Of a stretch of DNA of 64,000 nucleotides, positions 1 through 8,692 are shown one piece after another. The DNA lies in contig NZ_CP027869.1 of the NCBI RefSeq assembly GCF_005490985.1, positions 1,736,001 through 1,800,000 on the forward strand, in the 5' to 3' direction. The notes beneath the pieces were generated by a model. The model saw nothing but the letters and a program-made list of their open reading frames with translations, did not search any database and was not told the origin of the DNA. Source of the DNA: Curtobacterium sp. SGAir0471 (GTDB taxonomy: Bacteria > Actinomycetota > Actinomycetes > Actinomycetales > Microbacteriaceae). Each line of letters starts with the position of its first letter. Position 1 is the first letter of the stretch. A program made the position numbers and the translations under genes.

Positions 1-251
1 TCGAAGCGGCCGGTCAGCTCCGAGGTCAGGTGCTGCGCCTCTGCTGCTGACCCGCCGTTGCCCGCGGCGAGCAGTCGACGACCGGCCACCAGGCGTGCGG
101 CGATGTCGTCCGCCCAGGCGGCGATGTGGTCCTTGTGGTCGACGAGCGAGGCGATCACGGGGACCGAGGCGGCGATGTGGTCGACGACGGTCCGGACGCT
201 GGCGCTCCCTGTGTCCGGCTCGCGGGTGCCGGTCTGCTGCTCGATGGTCAT
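1..251 (-). CDS. gmhA: SIS-domain sugar isomerase, phosphoheptose isomerase-like (5' part, runs off window)
   Basis: The first 83 residues are visible; the 3' end lies beyond the window edge. The segment [17 protein letters not shown] at residues 63-79 is the phosphosugar-binding loop of the SIS fold as found in GmhA, which converts sedoheptulose 7-phosphate to D-glycero-manno-heptose 7-phosphate. The ATG at 249-251 overlaps the stop of the upstream glycosyltransferase (ATGA), so the two are probably translationally coupled. It is the last visible gene of a leftward run that also holds a GmhB-like phosphatase and a heptosyltransferase-like gene, which supports the heptose role. Another SIS-family sugar isomerase remains possible because the C-terminal half is not seen. 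Confidence 0.8.
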   Translation of the reverse strand, partial: MTIEQQTGTREPDTGSASVRTVVDHIAASVPVIASLVDHKDHIAAWADDIAARLVAGRRLLAAGNGGSAAEAQHLTSELTGRF

Positions 252-1654
252 CGTGCGGTCCTCTCCGTCGGGTGCGGCAGCACCGCGGGCGTCGGACGGG
301 CGGTCCGTCCGGCGCGTCCGGGACGAGCGCCCGGGGTGGTCGTGGCGGGGGTGATCGTGACCGGGTCGTTCGACCCGGGTGCCGTGTCGGTCCCGGTGGC
401 CGCAGCCGCGGGGGCGGCGAGGGCGTTCGCGGCACCGGCGACGAGCCGCTCGTAGACGCGCTCGCTCTCGGCGGCGACCTTCTGCCAGGTGTACCGGGCC
501 TCGGCACGCTCGCGTCCGGCGCGCCCGTAGGCCTCGCGGCGCTCGGGGTCGTCGAGGATCGCACCGACGGCGGCGGCCACGGCGTCCTCGTCGCGCGGCG
601 GGACGTGCAGGCCCGTGGCGTCCTCGACGACGGTGTCGATCAGGCCGCCGACGCTCGACGCGACGACCGGACGACCGCAGGCCATGGCCTCGAGCGGCAC
701 GATGCCGAACGGCTCGTACCAGGGCGCGCACACGACGACGTCGGCGCTGCGGTACACGGCGGGCATGTCGTGCTGCCCGAGCTGGCCGCGGAAGGTCACG
801 TGCTCGCGGACCCCGAGCGACCGGGCCAGGGCGTCGAGGCGCTGGTACTCCGGGTCGTCGGCCAGGTCCGCCCCTGCGGTGCCGGCGCCGCCGACGACGA
901 CCAGTTCGGCCTCGCGGCCCTCGTCGAGCAGCTTCGCGAGCGCGGCGATGGTCGTGCCGACGCCCTTCCGGCGCACCAGGCGGGACGCGGTCAGGACGCG
1001 GAAGGGGCGCCCGCGTTCCTCGACGGGCCCGTCCGGGCGGAACAGGTCCGTGTCAACGCCGCACGGCACGACCGAGATGGCGTGCAGCGGGACGCCGAGC
1101 GCCTTGAGCTCGAACGCCTCGTCGGAGCACGTCGCGACGACCTGGTCGACGCTCCGGCCCACGGCGGGCTCGATCCACTCGCGCTCGGCGGGGCTCGTGT
1201 CGGCGGTGCCCTGGTGGCGGCGCTTCACGACGCCCAGCGCGTGGAAGGTCTGCACGACCGGGATCCGGACGCCGCCGGTGCGGGCGTGGACCTGCTTGAC
1301 GGCTTCGAGCGCGGCGTGACCGGACATCCAGAAGTGCCCGTGCACCACGTCGGGACGGTCGACGAACCACTCCGCCGCGAGCACCGAGGCGAACGTGTCC
1401 ATGAACGGGAACAGGTCGTCCTTCGGCACGTGCCGCGCAGGACCGGCGTCGACGTGCACGACCTCGACCCCGGGGCGCAGCAGCACCCGGACGGGCTGGT
1501 CGGCGTCGTCGCGCCGCGTGTACACGGTCACCTGGTGGCCGCGGTCCGCCAGGGCCCCGGAGAGCTCGGCGACGTGCACGTTCTGTCCGCCGGCGTCGAC
1601 TCCGCCGAGCACCGCGAGCGGGCTCGCGTGCTCGGACACCATCGCGATCTTCAT
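248..1654 (-). CDS. Glycosyltransferase family 4 (GT-B fold)
   Basis: A 468-residue retaining GT4-type glycosyltransferase. The N-terminal domain opens with a Rossmann start ([12 protein letters not shown]) and the loop [12 protein letters not shown] at residues 17-28, as in sucrose-phosphate synthase and MshA relatives. The C-terminal domain has the EX7E donor-binding motif EPFGIVPLE at 314-322 followed by [11 protein letters not shown]. From about residue 405 the chain becomes an Ala/Thr/Pro-rich tail of about 60 residues with no recognisable fold. It overlaps both neighbours by ATGA, indicating one operon with the gene at 1651 and the GmhA-like gene. Donor and acceptor cannot be read from sequence; the context points to a heptose-containing or related surface glycan. 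Confidence 0.88.
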   Translation of the reverse strand: MKIAMVSEHASPLAVLGGVDAGGQNVHVAELSGALADRGHQVTVYTRRDDADQPVRVLLRPGVEVVHVDAGPARHVPKDDLFPFMDTFASVLAAEWFVDRPDVVHGHFWMSGHAALEAVKQVHARTGGVRIPVVQTFHALGVVKRRHQGTADTSPAEREWIEPAVGRSVDQVVATCSDEAFELKALGVPLHAISVVPCGVDTDLFRPDGPVEERGRPFRVLTASRLVRRKGVGTTIAALAKLLDEGREAELVVVGGAGTAGADLADDPEYQRLDALARSLGVREHVTFRGQLGQHDMPAVYRSADVVVCAPWYEPFGIVPLEAMACGRPVVASSVGGLIDTVVEDATGLHVPPRDEDAVAAAVGAILDDPERREAYGRAGRERAEARYTWQKVAAESERVYERLVAGAANALAAPAAAATGTDTAPGSNDPVTITPATTTPGARPGRAGRTARPTPAVLPHPTERTAR

Positions 1655-2655
1655 CGGAGGCTCCCTTCCAGCGCGGCGTCCGCCGCCGCGCTTCCGCGCC
1701 GCGCACCCCGCGCGACGGCGTCGTCGAGGAGGTCGTCCCAGTCCGCCAGGTACCGGCCGAGCGCGTGCCGCGCGAGCGCGGCCTCACGCGCGACGGCACC
1801 GCGGCGGCGGGCCTCCTCGGGGTCCTCCAGGAGCGTCCTGGAGGCACGGACCAGCTCGTCGACGTCGGTCGCGATCGCGCCGGCATCGGCGGGCACCGTC
1901 CGGGGTGCGTCGGTCGTCGCGAGCACGAGGACCGGCATGGCCATGTGCATCGACTCGATCAGTGACAGGCCGAGCGATGTCCAGCGGTTCGGGTGCACGT
2001 AGGCGCGTCGTTGCGCGAGCGCGGCGTGCATCGGGGCGGCGGGGACGTCGCCGAGGGCGACGACGCGGTCGCCGAACCCGAGCTCGGGCAGCCGGTCGGT
2101 GCCCATGCCCCAGAGGTCGACGGGTGCGACCTCGGCGAAACGGGGGAGCAGGTCGGTGCCCACCACCCGACCGCGACGGACCGGTTCGTTGATGACGACG
2201 CCGAAGCGTTCGAGCTCGCCGGTGTACAGCGGGCCCGGGTCGACGACGCCGTGCTCGACGACCGTGGTGCGGGTCGTGCCGCAGTCCCACATCAGGGCGT
2301 TCCAGTGCGTGACGTGGGCGATCACCAGGTCGTCGCGGTCCCGCATCGGGTGCAGGCTGCTCGGGACGTCGATCCGCGGGGCGTTGTGCTCGACGAAGAC
2401 CATCGGCACCTCGCGGCCACCGAGCAGGCGTCGGGCCTCCTCGAGCTCCTCGGTGCGCTGCAGCACGACCACGTCGACCTCGGCATCGGCGAGGTCCGCG
2501 GGGTCGATCTCGATCGCGTTCGTCGGCCAGTCGCGCCCACCGCGTCCGAGCCCCCAGCCGTCGCGGGCCGGGGTGGTCGGGATGAGGTACTCGTGGGGGC
2601 CGCGGACGAAGGCGTCCATCCAGCCGCCGTGCACGTGCCACACGAGGATCCGCAT
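1651..2655 (-). CDS. Glycosyltransferase, GT-B type
   Basis: A 334-residue protein starting [12 protein letters not shown], a typical GT-B N-terminal strand and loop. Near residues 227-235 SLGLSLIES followed by MAMPVLVLA is the C-terminal nucleotide-sugar site seen in GT4-like enzymes. I chose the ATG at 2653-2655 because GGAAGG lies about 7 bases upstream; longer reading is possible in frame but has no ribosome site and poor composition. The stop overlaps the start of the next glycosyltransferase (ATGA). It is probably cytoplasmic or membrane-peripheral, transferring a sugar in the same glycan pathway as its neighbours; substrate unknown. Confidence 0.82.
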   Translation of the reverse strand: MRILVWHVHGGWMDAFVRGPHEYLIPTTPARDGWGLGRGGRDWPTNAIEIDPADLADAEVDVVVLQRTEELEEARRLLGGREVPMVFVEHNAPRIDVPSSLHPMRDRDDLVIAHVTHWNALMWDCGTTRTTVVEHGVVDPGPLYTGELERFGVVINEPVRRGRVVGTDLLPRFAEVAPVDLWGMGTDRLPELGFGDRVVALGDVPAAPMHAALAQRRAYVHPNRWTSLGLSLIESMHMAMPVLVLATTDAPRTVPADAGAIATDVDELVRASRTLLEDPEEARRRGAVAREAALARHALGRYLADWDDLLDDAVARGARRGSAAADAALEGSLR

Positions 2656-2800
2656 GCAGGGCCTTCCGTTCGTTCGGTGCCCCTCCGGACGGCTCGTGAC
2701 GCGGGTCCGCGCGGTCGCGCGGGCGCCCGTGCGAGGAGCAGGAGGAGCAGTGGCGCACGCTACGGGAGCACTGCTGGTGCTCCTCGCAGCTTCTCCTGCT

Positions 2801-3919
2801 TCATCCGCTGAGCGCAGTGCGGTGCTCGTCGGCGGTGGAGCCGGCCGCACGCGCGAGCAGGCGGTCGTGGGCTGCGAGCACGTCCGACACGCCGACACCG
2901 GAGAGGCACGGGTGACCGGGGACCGGGCACTCCCGCGCACGGCTCAGGCGGCAGGCGGCCGTCTGGTCGCCGAGCAGTTCGACGTTCGGCGTGTACGGCG
3001 CCCACTTCACGGCGGGCACGACCGGGGAGAACAGGCTGACGATCCGCGCGCCGACCGCGGCGGCGAGGTGTGCCGGTCCGGTGTTCCCGACGACGACGAC
3101 CTCGGCGCCGGCGAGTACGGCGGCGAGTTCCGCGGGCGAGGTCCGACCGCCGAGGTCGACCGCGCCGTCGCCCGCGACGGCCGCCGTGAGCGCCCGCTCG
3201 CCGGGGCTGCCGGTGACGACCACCGGGACCCCGCGCTCGGCGTAGGCCGCGACGAGGGCGCGGTGGTGGTCCTCCGGCCAGGAGCGCGCCGGGACGCTCG
3301 CTCCGGGGTGCACGACCACGTAGCGGCCCAGGGCGACCACCTCGGGCGGTGCGACGGCGTCGTGTCGGACCGCGAGCCTCCCGTCGTCCCCCGGCGGCAG
3401 CGAGAACCCGGCGGCCTCGGCGATGCGGAGGGCGCGCTCGGGTTCCGGCAGGTCCTCGGGCAGGTCCTCACCCGGACGGAGTCGGACGTCGAGCAGCGAC
3501 CCGGGGTGGTCCACCGATGCGCCGGAGACTCGCGGGACCCCGGCGAGACGGAGCAGCAGGGCGACCGGCAGGGGTGACTGGTGGAACGAGGTGAGCACGA
3601 CGGCCTCGTCGGGCTGCTCCTCGGTGACGAGCGCGCGGAACTCGCCGAGCAGCGCGTCGTCGATCGGTCGGGCGGTCTCGGTCACCCACGGCGCCGCCCA
3701 CACCCGCACCCGGTCGACGCCGGGCAGCAGGTCGGCGGCGGGGGAGCCCTGGGGGCCGCAGAGCATCGTGACGTGCGAGGCGCCGGCGGCGACGGCGCGG
3801 ACGGCGGGACCGGCGACCAGGACGTCGCCGAACGAGTCGAGCCGGACGACGAGGACGCGGGGTCCGGTGCGAGGGCCGCTCGTGCGCGGGCCGCTCGTGC
3901 GCAGGGCGGGACCGCTCAC
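2801..3919 (-). CDS. Glycosyltransferase family 9 (heptosyltransferase-like)
   Basis: A 372-residue protein from GTG at 3917-3919, whose start overlaps the stop of the GmhB-like gene (GTGA). GT9 features are RLDSFGDVLVA near residue 26, HPGASVPARSWP near 205 and VVGNTGPAHLAAAVG near 265-280, the last being the ADP-heptose binding region of WaaC/WaaF-type enzymes. The first 20 residues contain a short RTSGP repeat from a 15-base DNA duplication. Known members add heptose from ADP-heptose to lipopolysaccharide; here, in a Gram-positive, the acceptor must be something else. Reading in frame extends to 4201, but that part overlaps gmhB and has no coding character. Confidence 0.85.
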   Translation of the reverse strand: MSGPALRTSGPRTSGPRTGPRVLVVRLDSFGDVLVAGPAVRAVAAGASHVTMLCGPQGSPAADLLPGVDRVRVWAAPWVTETARPIDDALLGEFRALVTEEQPDEAVVLTSFHQSPLPVALLLRLAGVPRVSGASVDHPGSLLDVRLRPGEDLPEDLPEPERALRIAEAAGFSLPPGDDGRLAVRHDAVAPPEVVALGRYVVVHPGASVPARSWPEDHHRALVAAYAERGVPVVVTGSPGERALTAAVAGDGAVDLGGRTSPAELAAVLAGAEVVVVGNTGPAHLAAAVGARIVSLFSPVVPAVKWAPYTPNVELLGDQTAACRLSRARECPVPGHPCLSGVGVSDVLAAHDRLLARAAGSTADEHRTALSG

Positions 3920-4467
3920 GCGTGCGCCGCCGGGACGCGGGCCAGCACGAGGGACACCGCGTCGTCGAGGGAGGCCGCGACGGTCTCGGCCGCGTCCACC
4001 TCCTCGGTCCGTGTCCGGGGAGTCGGCACCAGGATGCCCTGGGCACCCGCGGCGGCTGCGGCGCCGACGTCCGCGCCGATGTCCCCGACCACGACGAGCT
4101 CCGCCGGGTCGAGCCCGAGCCGACGGGCCGCGTCGAGCACCATGCCGGGACGCGGCTTCCGGCAGTCGCACCCGTCGTCGGCGTCGTGCGGGCAGACGCA
4201 CCAGACGTCGAACGGTCCGACCAGCTCGTCCACGCGGGCGTTCGTCGCGTCGACCTGCTCGCGGGTCGCCAGTCCCTTGGCGATCGCCGACTGGTTCGTC
4301 ACGACCCCGACCCGCAGTCCTGCGGCGCGTGCGCGCTCGACCGCCCGGTGGGCGCCGGGTACCGGCACCACCTTGTGCGGGTCGGCGTTGTAGGGGACGT
4401 CGATGACGAGCGTGTCGTCACGGTCGAAGAGCAGACCGCGGACGGGGCGGTCCTTCGCGAGAGCCAT
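3916..4467 (-). CDS. gmhB: HAD-family heptose bisphosphate phosphatase-like protein
   Basis: A 183-residue HAD phosphatase. Motif I is FDRDDTL at residues 14-20, motif II TNQS near 57, and the late acidic motif VGDIGAD is at 127-133. The zinc site typical of GmhB is intact: CPH at 92-94 and CDC at 100-102, followed by RKP. GmhB removes the 1- or 7-phosphate from manno-heptose bisphosphate on the way to nucleotide-activated heptose. It is the first gene of the leftward operon and is divergent from a second GT9 gene. A histidinol-phosphatase role is the main alternative, but the heptosyltransferase neighbours favour heptose. Confidence 0.85.
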   Translation of the reverse strand: MALAKDRPVRGLLFDRDDTLVIDVPYNADPHKVVPVPGAHRAVERARAAGLRVGVVTNQSAIAKGLATREQVDATNARVDELVGPFDVWCVCPHDADDGCDCRKPRPGMVLDAARRLGLDPAELVVVGDIGADVGAAAAAGAQGILVPTPRTRTEEVDAAETVAASLDDAVSLVLARVPAAHA

Positions 4468-4516
4468 GCTCCTTGGTACCGCCCGGAGGCCGGGAACCGG
4501 CCCAGGCGCGGCCGGA

Positions 4517-4522
4517 TAGCGT
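4517..4522 (+). promoter_or_regulatory. -10 element for a leaderless transcript of the GT9 gene
   Basis: TAGCGT lies six bases before the GTG at 4529. No ribosome site is present, so transcription likely starts at or next to the start codon. Confidence 0.6.
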
Positions 4523-4528
4523 CGGACC

Positions 4529-5506
4529 GTGACCGCCGTCCCCGCCCTGCCCCCGTCCGACGGACGCCCCGACCTGCTCGTCCTCCGCGCCATCAAGCTC
4601 GGCGACGCACTCGTCGCCGTCCCCGCCCTGCACGCGCTCCGCCGGGCGTTCCCCGGCCACCGGATCACCCTGGCCACGACCGCGTGGCTCGCTCCGGTCG
4701 TCGAGCTGCTGCCGGTGGACGTGCACCTCGCGCAGCACGGGCTCGACCACCCGATCGCCGCACCGGCCGGCGCGGTCGACGTCGCGGTCAACCTGCACGG
4801 CGCCGGACCGGAGTCGTCCGACCTCGTCGCCGCCCTCGGCGCCCGTCGCGTGATCGGACACGCCGACCCGACCCACGGGTACGAGGGTCCGGTGTGGCCC
4901 GACGACGTGCACGAGCGGGAGCGCTGGGCGGACCTGCTCACCTGGCACGGCATCCCGGCCGACCCGGACGAGGTCGCCATCGCCCGCCCCGCCGCGCCGT
5001 CGGTGGCGCCCGGCGCGGCGGTCGTGCACGTCGGCGCCTTCCACGGCGCGCGGCACTGGCCGACGGACCGCTTCGCCGCCGTGGTGCGCGGGCTCCGCGA
5101 GCGCGGCCTCGAGGTGGTCCTGACGGGAGGCGCGGACGACGTCGAGCGCGCCGCCGCCGTCGCGCAGGCGGCCGGCCTGCCGCCGGAGGCGGTCCTCGCC
5201 GGTGCGCTGGAGCTGCAGGCCTTCGCGGGCGTCATCGCGTCGGCCGCGCTCGTCGTCACGGTCGACACCGGGGCCGCGCACCTCGCCTCCGCCTACGGGA
5301 TCCCGTCGGTGGTGGTGTTCGGTCCGGCGCCGCCCGAGGCGTGGGGTCCGCCGGCCTCGGGTCCGCACGTGGTGCTCACCGACGCGTCCGTCCGACGGGG
5401 CGACGTGTTCGCCGAGGACCCGGACCCGGCGCTGCTCGCGGTCGGGGTCGACGACGTGCTCGCGGCGGTCGACTCGTTGCCGGTCCGTTCCGCCACCTCG
5501 CCGTGA
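4529..5506 (+). CDS. Glycosyltransferase family 9 (second heptosyltransferase-like protein)
   Basis: A 325-residue GT9 protein, distinct in sequence from the one at 2801. N-terminal RAIKLGDALVAVPALHALRR at residues 20-39 is the GT9 signature; HVGAFHGARHWP near 174 and VTVDTGAAHLASAYG near 248 form the donor pocket. It is read divergently from gmhB across 61 bases and starts at GTG directly after a -10 box. Two different GT9 genes beside GmhA- and GmhB-like genes suggest at least two heptose (or related) transfers. Acceptor unknown. Confidence 0.85.
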   Translation: MTAVPALPPSDGRPDLLVLRAIKLGDALVAVPALHALRRAFPGHRITLATTAWLAPVVELLPVDVHLAQHGLDHPIAAPAGAVDVAVNLHGAGPESSDLVAALGARRVIGHADPTHGYEGPVWPDDVHERERWADLLTWHGIPADPDEVAIARPAAPSVAPGAAVVHVGAFHGARHWPTDRFAAVVRGLRERGLEVVLTGGADDVERAAAVAQAAGLPPEAVLAGALELQAFAGVIASAALVVTVDTGAAHLASAYGIPSVVVFGPAPPEAWGPPASGPHVVLTDASVRRGDVFAEDPDPALLAVGVDDVLAAVDSLPVRSATSP

Positions 5507-5526
5507 ACCTGGCAAGGGCTCGCCGG

Positions 5527-5532
5527 TAGCGT
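5527..5532 (+). promoter_or_regulatory. -10 element upstream of the PRC-barrel gene
   Basis: TAGCGT sits 35 bases before the GTG start at 5568. The gene also has a ribosome site (GAAGGGAGC), so this is a conventional leadered promoter. Confidence 0.45.
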
Positions 5533-5567
5533 CGAGGGGTACCTGTCCTGCTCGAAGGGAGCGCCCC

Positions 5568-5924
5568 GTGTTCGAAGCCGCCAACATCCGTGACTGGATC
5601 GGCCTGCCCGTCGTAGACGAGACCGAGGACAAGATCGGCACGCTCGAGAGCATCTACTACGACACCGCGACGTCCGAGCCCGCGTTCGGCGCCGTCACGA
5701 TCGGGCTGCCCGGGTTCCAGAAGCTGCTCTTCGTCCCGCTCGTCGGTGCCACGGTGGCCCCGAAGCACCTGGTCGTCACCTTCCCGAAGAAGCTTGTCAA
5801 GGACGCGCCGTCGATCCCGACCGACGGCGAGCTCGAGGCCTCGACGGAGCCGGTGCTCTACGAGCACTACGGGCTGCAGTACCAGACCGGCAGCAACGGG
5901 GAGCGACGCCTGGGACGCCGCTGA
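5568..5924 (+). CDS. PRC-barrel domain protein
   Basis: A 118-residue soluble protein. The opening FEAANIRDWIGLPVVDETEDK (residues 2-22) and the following IGTLESIYYD match the small beta-barrel of PRC-barrel proteins, a fold shared with RimM and the photosynthetic reaction centre H subunit. GTG at 5568 was chosen because GAAGGGAGC precedes it. These stand-alone actinobacterial PRC proteins have no settled function; stress-related roles are often suggested. It is followed by a strong hairpin and appears monocistronic. Confidence 0.82.
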   Translation: MFEAANIRDWIGLPVVDETEDKIGTLESIYYDTATSEPAFGAVTIGLPGFQKLLFVPLVGATVAPKHLVVTFPKKLVKDAPSIPTDGELEASTEPVLYEHYGLQYQTGSNGERRLGRR

Positions 5925-5934
5925 CACCGCCGCT

Positions 5935-5964
5935 CGGGTCGGGCAGGTACCCTTGCCCGACCCG
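5935..5964 (+). terminator. Hairpin after the PRC-barrel gene
   Basis: An 11-bp perfect stem (5935-5945 with 5954-5964) and 8-base loop, without a T tract. It starts 10 bases after the stop codon. Confidence 0.55.
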
Positions 5965-5989
5965 AAGCCGTGCCCACCCGGAGGACCCC

Positions 5990-7072
5990 CTGCACCGCAC
6001 CGCCCGCCCGAAGCGGCTGACCGCCCTCGCCGTCGTGCTGGCGGTCGTCGTCGCGGCGGTGGTCGCACCATGGGGTCCCGTCGCGGGCGCGTCGAGCGAC
6101 GCGGCGGTCGCGGCGCCGATGTGGCCCGTCCCCGCGCCCTACCCGGTCACGGACGACCCGGTCGAGACCCTGGCCGACCTGCCGCCCGGCAGCGAGTACG
6201 TCGCACTCGGTGACTCGTACTCGGCCGGCTACGGCCTGTCCGACCCGACGCACCTGCCGACGAGCGCCTGCGGCCAGTCGGCGCGGGACTACCCGCACCG
6301 ACTCGCCGCGCAGTTCGGCTTCGCGCTGACGGACGTGACGTGCGCGGGCGCCACCAGCCGCGACGTCGTCTCCGGGTACCAGTTCCGCGGCGTGCCGCCT
6401 CAGGTCCGCGCCCTGTCCGAGGACACCCGACTCGTCACGCTGACGATCGGCGGCAACGACGCCGACCTGTTCGGCACCGCCGCATCCTGCCTCGCGCTGT
6501 CGTCCCGCGGCCCGGTGTTCTCCGGCCGGGACGCGCCGTCGTGCCGCAGCACGCTCGTGCACGACGGTGTGGACGACCTCGAGGTCCGCATCCGGTCGCG
6601 GGTGGCCCTGGGGATCGCGGACACCCTCGCCGCGGTCCGACAGGCCGCCCCGAACGCGGTCGTGGTGTTCCTCGGCTACCCGGCGATCTTCCCGGACGCG
6701 GCGCACACGCCGGCGAAGGGCTGCTTTCGCTCAGCGCTCGACCTCGGGTCCCTCGTCGGCTCGTTCCCGCGGGACACCTACCCCTTCACGAACAGCGACG
6801 TCCGGTACCTGCACGGGGTCCAGGAGTCCCTCGACGAGGTCTCGGCGTCCGCGGCCGAGGCGGCCGGGGTGCCCTTCGTCGACGTGTTCGCCGGGTCGCA
6901 GGCGCACTCGGCCTGCGCCACCGACCGACCGTACGTGTCGGGCGTCTCGCTCTCCGGCACGGGCGACCTCAGCAGCATCGACATGGAGCCCGGCGCCCTG
7001 CACCCGAACGGTCGCGGGGTCGCCTGGCTGACGCGGCAGCTCGCGGCGGAGCTCCGCACGCTCGCCGGGTGA
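5990..7072 (+). CDS. Secreted SGNH/GDSL-family hydrolase
   Basis: An SGNH esterase/lipase with block I GDSYSAG (catalytic Ser, about residue 76 from the chosen start), a glycine-asparagine block III in IGGNDADLF, and HPNGRG near the C-terminus carrying the likely catalytic His. The first GTG (6035) would give a hydrophobic start with no basic n-region. A CTG at 5990, five bases after GGAGG (5980-5984), adds HRTARPKR and completes a normal signal peptide ending near VAGA, so I prefer it. Cysteine pairs in the mature part fit an exported enzyme. Substrate unknown; relatives cleave acyl esters of lipids or polysaccharides. Confidence 0.82.
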   Translation: MHRTARPKRLTALAVVLAVVVAAVVAPWGPVAGASSDAAVAAPMWPVPAPYPVTDDPVETLADLPPGSEYVALGDSYSAGYGLSDPTHLPTSACGQSARDYPHRLAAQFGFALTDVTCAGATSRDVVSGYQFRGVPPQVRALSEDTRLVTLTIGGNDADLFGTAASCLALSSRGPVFSGRDAPSCRSTLVHDGVDDLEVRIRSRVALGIADTLAAVRQAAPNAVVVFLGYPAIFPDAAHTPAKGCFRSALDLGSLVGSFPRDTYPFTNSDVRYLHGVQESLDEVSASAAEAAGVPFVDVFAGSQAHSACATDRPYVSGVSLSGTGDLSSIDMEPGALHPNGRGVAWLTRQLAAELRTLAG

Positions 7073-7091
7073 GGGCCGCCGACGATCGGCT

Positions 7092-7111
7092 GACCGCCGA
7101 CGGCGGCGGTC
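7092..7111. terminator. Small hairpin between convergent SGNH and stress-protein genes
   Basis: Eight-bp perfect arms (7092-7099, 7104-7111) around a four-base loop, in the 43 bases separating two convergent stops. Could serve both strands. Confidence 0.4.
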
Positions 7112-7115
7112 GGCG

Positions 7116-7961
7116 TCATGCGGTGCGTCCGGCGGCTGCATCGACGTGGGCCGCGGGCGGCACCACGCACACCGGCGCCACGGTCTCGCGCAGCACGTCG
7201 TGCAGGACCGACCCGGACAGCGCGTGCACGTGGCCGACGCCGAGCACGACGAGCGAGGCCCGCCGGGTGTGCGCGGCGATCGCACGACCCGGGTGGCCCT
7301 CCACCAGCAGCGGGTGCACCCGGACGTCCGGGTGCCGCGCGCGCACCCCGGCGGCGACCCGCTCGAGCAGCTCGGCGTTCCGGGACCGCCACCGCAGGGG
7401 GTCCTCGGCGAAGTCGGTGAGCCCGGTGCGGGTGAGCACCGGCATCTCCCACGCGCGCAGGAGCGTCAACCGGCGGTGCGTGCGGCGCGCCTCGGCGACG
7501 GCGATCGCCTCGGCGTGCTCGTCGACCGGCTCGTCGACGGCCAGGACCACGTCGCCCGCGATCGGGTGCGGCCCCTCCGGCACGACCACGGTCGGCACCG
7601 ACACCCGCTCGGCGATCCGGGCCGCCTCGCTGCCTGCCGTCGATCCGCGCCGGTTCCGGAAGGTCCCGACGACGAGCAGGTCACCGTCGTCGGACTCCTC
7701 GACCAGTGCGAGCGTCGGGTGCCCGGCGTGGCGACGGACCACCACCCGGGCCTGCGGCAGCGCCGACCGGACCGCTGCCGCGACGGCGTCCGCGACCCGG
7801 CCCCCGGTCCATCCGGTCCGGCGCTCGCTCGCCGGGTCGGCCCCGATCACGTGCACACGCTCGACGCCGGTCCCGACGTGTGCGGCGAGCCACCGGACCG
7901 CCTCGTCGTGGGGTCGCGCCGCGTCCGCCGCGAGCGTGACCGCGGCCCACCGTCCGTCCAT
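7116..7961 (-). CDS. Universal stress protein, tandem UspA domains
   Basis: A 281-residue protein with two UspA domains. The first ends in VVGTFRNRRGSTAGSEA followed by SVPTVVVP; the second in VLGVGHVHALSGSV followed by APVCVVP. These glycine/serine loops are the ATP-binding region, although the classic G-2x-G-9x-G spacing is imperfect. The ATG at 7959-7961 has GAGGAGG seven bases upstream. Tandem Usp proteins in actinobacteria respond to dormancy, hypoxia or redox stress; nothing here shows its regulator. Confidence 0.88.
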   Translation of the reverse strand: MDGRWAAVTLAADAARPHDEAVRWLAAHVGTGVERVHVIGADPASERRTGWTGGRVADAVAAAVRSALPQARVVVRRHAGHPTLALVEESDDGDLLVVGTFRNRRGSTAGSEAARIAERVSVPTVVVPEGPHPIAGDVVLAVDEPVDEHAEAIAVAEARRTHRRLTLLRAWEMPVLTRTGLTDFAEDPLRWRSRNAELLERVAAGVRARHPDVRVHPLLVEGHPGRAIAAHTRRASLVVLGVGHVHALSGSVLHDVLRETVAPVCVVPPAAHVDAAAGRTA

Positions 7962-8040
7962 CCCGACCGACCTCCTCGTCGTGCAGGTCCAGCGGGGCGT
8001 CGCCTGGCGCTCCTGCGGTGCAGGGTACGCCGGCACGGCC

Positions 8041-8070
8041 GTCCGCGGCCGTCCGCGGCCGTCCGCGGAC
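8041..8070 (+). repeat. Three tandem copies of a 10-bp unit
   Basis: GTCCGCGGCC occurs three times in a row (last copy ends in AC), upstream of the NUDIX -10 box. Each copy contains the palindrome CCGCGG. Could be an operator or replication slippage. Confidence 0.55.
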
Positions 8071-8089
8071 GATCCGGGGTCGGCCGTCG

Positions 8090-8095
8090 TACGCT
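8090..8095 (+). promoter_or_regulatory. -10 element, leaderless NUDIX gene
   Basis: TACGCT, six bases before GTG at 8102; no ribosome site. Confidence 0.55.
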
Positions 8096-8101
8096 CGGGG
8101 C

Positions 8102-8572
8102 GTGGTCACCAGCGCCGGACTCCTGCTCCACCGCAGTGCACCCGTCGACGGGACGACGCAGGTGTTCGTCGCGCACATGGGCGGACCGTTCTGGCGGAAC
8201 CGTGCGAGGGCGTGGTCGATCCCCAAGGGGCTCCTCGAGGACGGGGAGGACCCCCTGGCCGCAGCCCGCCGCGAGTTCGCCGAGGAGATCGGCGTCGCCG
8301 CGCCGGACGGCCCGGTGCTGGACCTCGGCGAGGTCCGACAGGCGTCGGGGAAGCGCGTCCGGGTCTTCGCCGTGCAGGCGGACGACTTCGCGGTCGACGC
8401 GGTCCGGAGCAACACCGTCCTGGTCGAGCTGCCGCGCGGGTCCGGCCGGTCCGTCGAGGTACCCGAGGTCGACGACGCCCGCTGGGTGGCCGTCGACGAG
8501 GCGCGCGAGCTGCTCGTGGCCGGTCAGGTCGCCGCGCTCGACCGTCTGCTCGTGGCGACCGAGGGTCGCTGA
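8102..8572 (+). CDS. NUDIX hydrolase
   Basis: A 156-residue protein with a complete Nudix box, GLLEDGEDPLAAAR then REFAEEIGV, at about residues 42-64 (GX5EX7REUXEEXGU). The N-terminal TSAGLLLHRS and KGLLEDGE resemble Ap4A/diphosphoinositol-type and general NTP-cleaning Nudix enzymes. The enzyme hydrolyses a nucleoside diphosphate linked to another group using Mg2+ held by the box glutamates. The GTG start follows a -10 box directly. Substrate not predictable. Confidence 0.87.
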   Translation: MVTSAGLLLHRSAPVDGTTQVFVAHMGGPFWRNRARAWSIPKGLLEDGEDPLAAARREFAEEIGVAAPDGPVLDLGEVRQASGKRVRVFAVQADDFAVDAVRSNTVLVELPRGSGRSVEVPEVDDARWVAVDEARELLVAGQVAALDRLLVATEGR

Positions 8573-8692
8573 CCCGCGACCGGCATCCGGACCTGCCCCG
8601 GCATCCGCACCCGGGTCTGGCCCTCGTTCGCGTCACGCGGATAGCCTGAGGAAGCGTCGAGGATCGCTCGACGCCGACACAGGGGAGCACAC

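Noticed and set aside
95..2002. Long open frames on the strand opposite real genes, here and throughout the window
   Set aside because: At this GC content antisense frames stay open by chance; they have Arg/Pro/Gly-rich composition, no ribosome sites and overlap well-supported genes.
3920..4201. Upstream extension of the GT9 gene to 4201
   Set aside because: The extension lies wholly inside the gmhB-like gene and reads as Arg-rich shadow sequence; the GTG at 3919 gives a normal GT9 start.
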